The notes under the pieces: generated by a model
Told to the model about the DNA's origin: nothing
The model's input: only the letters and a program-made list of their open reading frames with translations
The model's database searches: none
Part shown: in pieces, positions 61,336-64,000 of the stretch
Layout of the letters: each line of letters starts with the position of its first letter
How positions within the stretch are numbered: the first letter of the stretch is position 1
Translations under genes and position numbers: made by a program
Assembly (NCBI RefSeq): GCF_003150675.1
Contig: NZ_QGGB01000007.1
Location: forward strand, 310,001-374,000
DNA: 64,000 nt
Direction: 5' to 3'
DNA from: Rhodohalobacter mucosus
Lineage (GTDB): Bacteria; Bacteroidota; Rhodothermia; Balneolales; Balneolaceae

Positions 61336-64000
61336 TTATCTATTATCATTGCTTTGGGCCCACCTCACACGAATGTCCCCATGCAGTATCCAGCCGGCGG
61401 CATCGTCTTGCAGCCATGCCGGGTGGGTCTGTTGCAGCCATTGGAGTGTCTGCCCATACGCCTGTCCGGCGCTTTGGGGCCGGGTGAGCCACCTGCGGTA
61501 AAACTGTTCAGCTATGGCCCGGCTCCGGTTGTCATCAATGGGCCACAGGTAGCCAATCACGCAGCGCGCTCCGGCGGCCAGCAGCCCATAGACCAGTCCC
61601 ATGACTTCATCGTTCAGGTCCCCCTCCCCGTAGGTCCCCTCACAGCTGCTCAGGTAAACCAGGTCGACCCCTGTCAGGTCAAGTTCCCCATCGAGCAGCT
61701 GCCGGGCGGAGAGGGTCTGCCCGTCCAGCTGGATGTAGGAGGCTGCCGGGTCGCTGCCGTCGTAGACCCCATGGGTAACCAGGTGCAGCACGCTGATAGT
61801 TTGGTCTTGAAGCTGCCGCCGCAGCCCCGGGAGCCTCATCTGTCGGCCTTGCAGCAGGATGGCCTCCGGTACCAGGGCGCTGAGCATGGTACACTCGTCC
61901 TCACCATGGTCTAGGCCGCTGTCCAGTGGTGGGCCGGCAATGAGCAAGCGTTTTGCTGAGGGAGTATCTTGGGGCTGTTTACCCGACAAATGTACGGCCA
62001 GGGAGAGTGCAGGGGTAATCCTGGTTGGTACCTGGCTGGCCAGCGGGCCGGGCTGCGGCTGTCCATCGTACCAGTGCACCGGCGCGGATTGCAGCGGGAG
62101 TACATGGAGCATTCCGTGGGGTTCAATCAGGATCTCGGTGGGCAGTTCTTCTAGCTCGTTTAGCTCGTCAATCCAGGGCTGCAGGATCCTATCGGCAGTG
62201 GTCTGTACCGCCCAGTGGTGCATCTTTTTACGGGCCATGGCAAGAAACCGGCCGCGCTTGGCCCGCAGTGATAAGTCTTTTGTGGCGCGCACTGCCGGCC
62301 AGCTAAAACTGCCCTGGTCCCAGTCGTCGGTGATGTTCAGCTCATCGGCGGTTTTCCACAACTGGTACTTGGCCTCTTCAAGCGTCTCATCCCACCAGGG
62401 TGGGTCGTCGCTTTGCTTGTCGCCAACAGGCGCATCGAAGTCCTGGTGGGTGAGGGGGCCTGCCTGCGTAAACGCATCCTGCCGGCTGCGGGTGCCCCAC
62501 ATAAAGGGCTCATCCTGGCTAGAGGTGGAACCACCGCGGGACATGTATTCTTCCAGCCACTGGGACCGGCTCAGGGCCAGGTAGAGCTGGCGGATGGTAT
62601 CGTCGGGCAGGGAGAAGGATTTAACAGACAGAGGCAGCTCGCGGTCTTCTTGCACCTGCCACAGGGGTACCAGATAGACGACCAGCCGGTCGCGGCCGGT
62701 AAAGCTGTAGCTGACCAGCAGGGGGCGCCCGCCTAGATAGTTGCTCATCAGTGATCGTTTAAGCGACAAGGCCAGCTGCACAGGCTCAGCCACGACAGGG
62801 CAGGGCAGGGGGTACTCGCCGGAGCCGGAGTGGCCAAACCTGATTTGTTCGCTCAGGGTTCGCCCTTTGTGGCAGTGCCAGTGGAAGGCCTGCCGGAAGT
62901 CGGCGACCTGTTCGTGCAGCAACACTTTTTGAACCTGCTCGAATAAAATTGCATACGTGTTTTGCAAGGCTAGCCGCTCACCGGCCGTTGGAAGGCCCGC
63001 CCGATGGGTGTTGAACTCCTGCAGGGCCCGTAAAATGGTCTCGTGCGCAAGCTCATACCTACCAATAACAAGATATACATGACTTTGCACGCGTAAACTA
63101 TTCCATTTCACCCCAAAAGCGTTCTGCGGATCCAGTTGCTCAGCCTGCTCAAGGCGCTGCAATGATTCAGACCATTTTTGAAGATTGGCAAGACACAAAC
63201 CAAGCAAAAACGATGCCTTGGACAGTTGAGTGGTATATTGATGCGGGTTCAACGTTTCGAGCTGCTGGTAAAGCTTTTGGGCGCGACGGCAGGGCTCTTC
63301 TGCCTGGCCCCACTTGTTCTGATATACAAGGCACGCTCCTAAATAATCGGCCGCATTGGCAAGTTCGGTAGTGTATTGTCCCGATTTTGAAGATTCGAGC
63401 TGCTCATAAAGCTCTACAGCCTGGATGAGGGGCTCTTCGGCTTGATCCCAATTTTGCCGATTGCCAAGGCACACTCCTAGATTGGAAGCTGAACAGGCTA
63501 GATCGGTGGTATATTGACTAGGCATTAAAGATTCAAGTTTTTTGAAGAGTAGATATGCTTTTAAATCATAACTTTCTGATTCTATTTGTTTATTCAGTTT
63601 ACTAAGATAAACTCCAAGTCTACCGTATGTATGAGCCAGTTTGCTAACAAATTCTCCAGGGTGTTTAAGTTCGAGTTTTTTATATAAAGTAGACGCCTTT
63701 AAAGTATAGATTACTGCCTTCTTATAAGTGCTTTTATAACCTAGATTCATGCCTAGACCGAAGTATGAATCAGCTAATTTATCGGTATACTTTCCATGAT
63801 GCACCAACTCTAACTTTTCATACATATTACAAGCTATTCGATGGTAGGTTATAGCTTCCTCATAGTTATAAAGATCAGTATTACACGAACCCAAATTGTA
63901 TGCGGTTCTTGCCAAATCAGAGGAAAATTGACCTGGCAAGGTCACCTCCAATTTTTTATAAAGTTTAAATGAAACAAGATTAAATCTGTTGGATTCTTTA
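61336..64000 (-). CDS. TPR-CHAT caspase-like protease, copy B (5' end beyond window)
   Basis: The frame stays open to base 64000, so the start lies outside; a TTG at 63951 inside the TPR region is not a convincing start. At least six TPRs (LESLMPSQYTTDLACSASNL, LESSKSGQYTTELANAADYL) precede the same CHAT half as copy A, with His in LHLVTHGVYD and Cys in LSSCEGTYGE. The TPR half shares only the repeat pattern with copy A. The last residues differ (IRVRWAQSNDNR). It is the first array gene visible here. Confidence 0.9.
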   Translation of the reverse strand, partial: KESNRFNLVSFKLYKKLEVTLPGQFSSDLARTAYNLGSCNTDLYNYEEAITYHRIACNMYEKLELVHHGKYTDKLADSYFGLGMNLGYKSTYKKAVIYTLKASTLYKKLELKHPGEFVSKLAHTYGRLGVYLSKLNKQIESESYDLKAYLLFKKLESLMPSQYTTDLACSASNLGVCLGNRQNWDQAEEPLIQAVELYEQLESSKSGQYTTELANAADYLGACLVYQNKWGQAEEPCRRAQKLYQQLETLNPHQYTTQLSKASFLLGLCLANLQKWSESLQRLEQAEQLDPQNAFGVKWNSLRVQSHVYLVIGRYELAHETILRALQEFNTHRAGLPTAGERLALQNTYAILFEQVQKVLLHEQVADFRQAFHWHCHKGRTLSEQIRFGHSGSGEYPLPCPVVAEPVQLALSLKRSLMSNYLGGRPLLVSYSFTGRDRLVVYLVPLWQVQEDRELPLSVKSFSLPDDTIRQLYLALSRSQWLEEYMSRGGSTSSQDEPFMWGTRSRQDAFTQAGPLTHQDFDAPVGDKQSDDPPWWDETLEEAKYQLWKTADELNITDDWDQGSFSWPAVRATKDLSLRAKRGRFLAMARKKMHHWAVQTTADRILQPWIDELNELEELPTEILIEPHGMLHVLPLQSAPVHWYDGQPQPGPLASQVPTRITPALSLAVHLSGKQPQDTPSAKRLLIAGPPLDSGLDHGEDECTMLSALVPEAILLQGRQMRLPGLRRQLQDQTISVLHLVTHGVYDGSDPAASYIQLDGQTLSARQLLDGELDLTGVDLVYLSSCEGTYGEGDLNDEVMGLVYGLLAAGARCVIGYLWPIDDNRSRAIAEQFYRRWLTRPQSAGQAYGQTLQWLQQTHPAWLQDDAAGWILHGDIRVRWAQSNDNR
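61415..63184. repeat. 1.77-kb near-identical duplication, copy B (CHAT half-gene)
   Basis: The counterpart of 53548-55317, in the same orientation 7867 bases away. Recombination between the two direct copies would delete the three genes between them and join the copy-B TPR half to the copy-A tail. The segment is GC-richer than its flanks. Confidence 0.93.

Noticed and set aside
63951-63951. TTG at 63951 as the start of CHAT copy B
   Set aside because: The frame stays open to the window edge and the upstream codons continue the TPR pattern (FKLYKKLEVTLPGQ), so the gene starts outside the window.

Overview
The window looks like chromosomal DNA from a Gram-negative member of the Bacteroidota/Rhodothermota/Balneolota side of the FCB group, and I lean towards Balneolia. 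The reasons are indirect: many short lipoprotein signals, LytTR-type regulation, a long Rho with a basic insert, a Gfo/Idh-DUF1080-GMC sugar-oxidation operon, weak Shine-Dalgarno sequences, and intergenic heptamer and REP-like repeats. No tRNA, rRNA or CRISPR array was seen. The assignment is inference.

From 0.1 to 19.4 kb the genes are mostly housekeeping or niche functions: an MltF-like lytic transglycosylase, a GlxA-like AraC regulator, a DUF4242 protein, an ABC exporter whose permease is fused to an M1 aminopeptidase, a LytS/LytTR two-component pair, three class-C beta-lactamase-fold serine hydrolases, a Ca2+ P-type ATPase and a DUF481 protein. From 19.7 to 28.3 kb lies a looser set of small accessory genes: a reductase, alpha/beta hydrolases (one frameshifted), a medium-chain reductase and the remnant of another, a CPBP protease, a fourth serine hydrolase and a HigBA-like toxin-antitoxin pair. 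From 28.6 to 31.8 kb an FbpB-type permease is translationally coupled to a phytoene-desaturase-like oxidoreductase.

From 32.2 to 34.6 kb an ECF sigma/anti-sigma pair is flanked by two Spy/CpxP-like proteins. From 34.8 to 40.9 kb an operon encodes a plausible glycoside 3-oxidation pathway: Gfo/Idh oxidoreductase, DUF1080 3-keto-glycoside hydrolase/lyase, GMC dehydrogenase with its small subunit, and an MFS sugar carrier. A block of roughly 290-bp tandem structured repeats and a VapBC-like pair follow. From 42.6 to 47.0 kb are a cysteine-less TlpA-like protein, PabC-like lyase, FolC and Rho.

About 1.2 kb of repeats (47.0-48.2 kb) then leads into AT-richer DNA that I read as an accessory or conflict island. 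It holds a second-type DnaB with a long hairpin in front, a 7-TM protein with a hydrolase, a macro-domain protein, an AAA ATPase, and a five-gene minus-strand array. In transcription order the array is TPR-CHAT protease B, a DUF4407-class A penicillin-binding protein fusion, a sigma-region-2-like protein, an HTH-like protein, and TPR-CHAT protease A. The two CHAT genes share a GC-rich, almost identical 1.77-kb 3' half but have unrelated AT-rich TPR 5' halves. This modular array is the best candidate for an undescribed system: a cell-envelope-linked, CHAT-protease conflict or programmed-death module whose sensor part diversifies while the effector part is homogenised.
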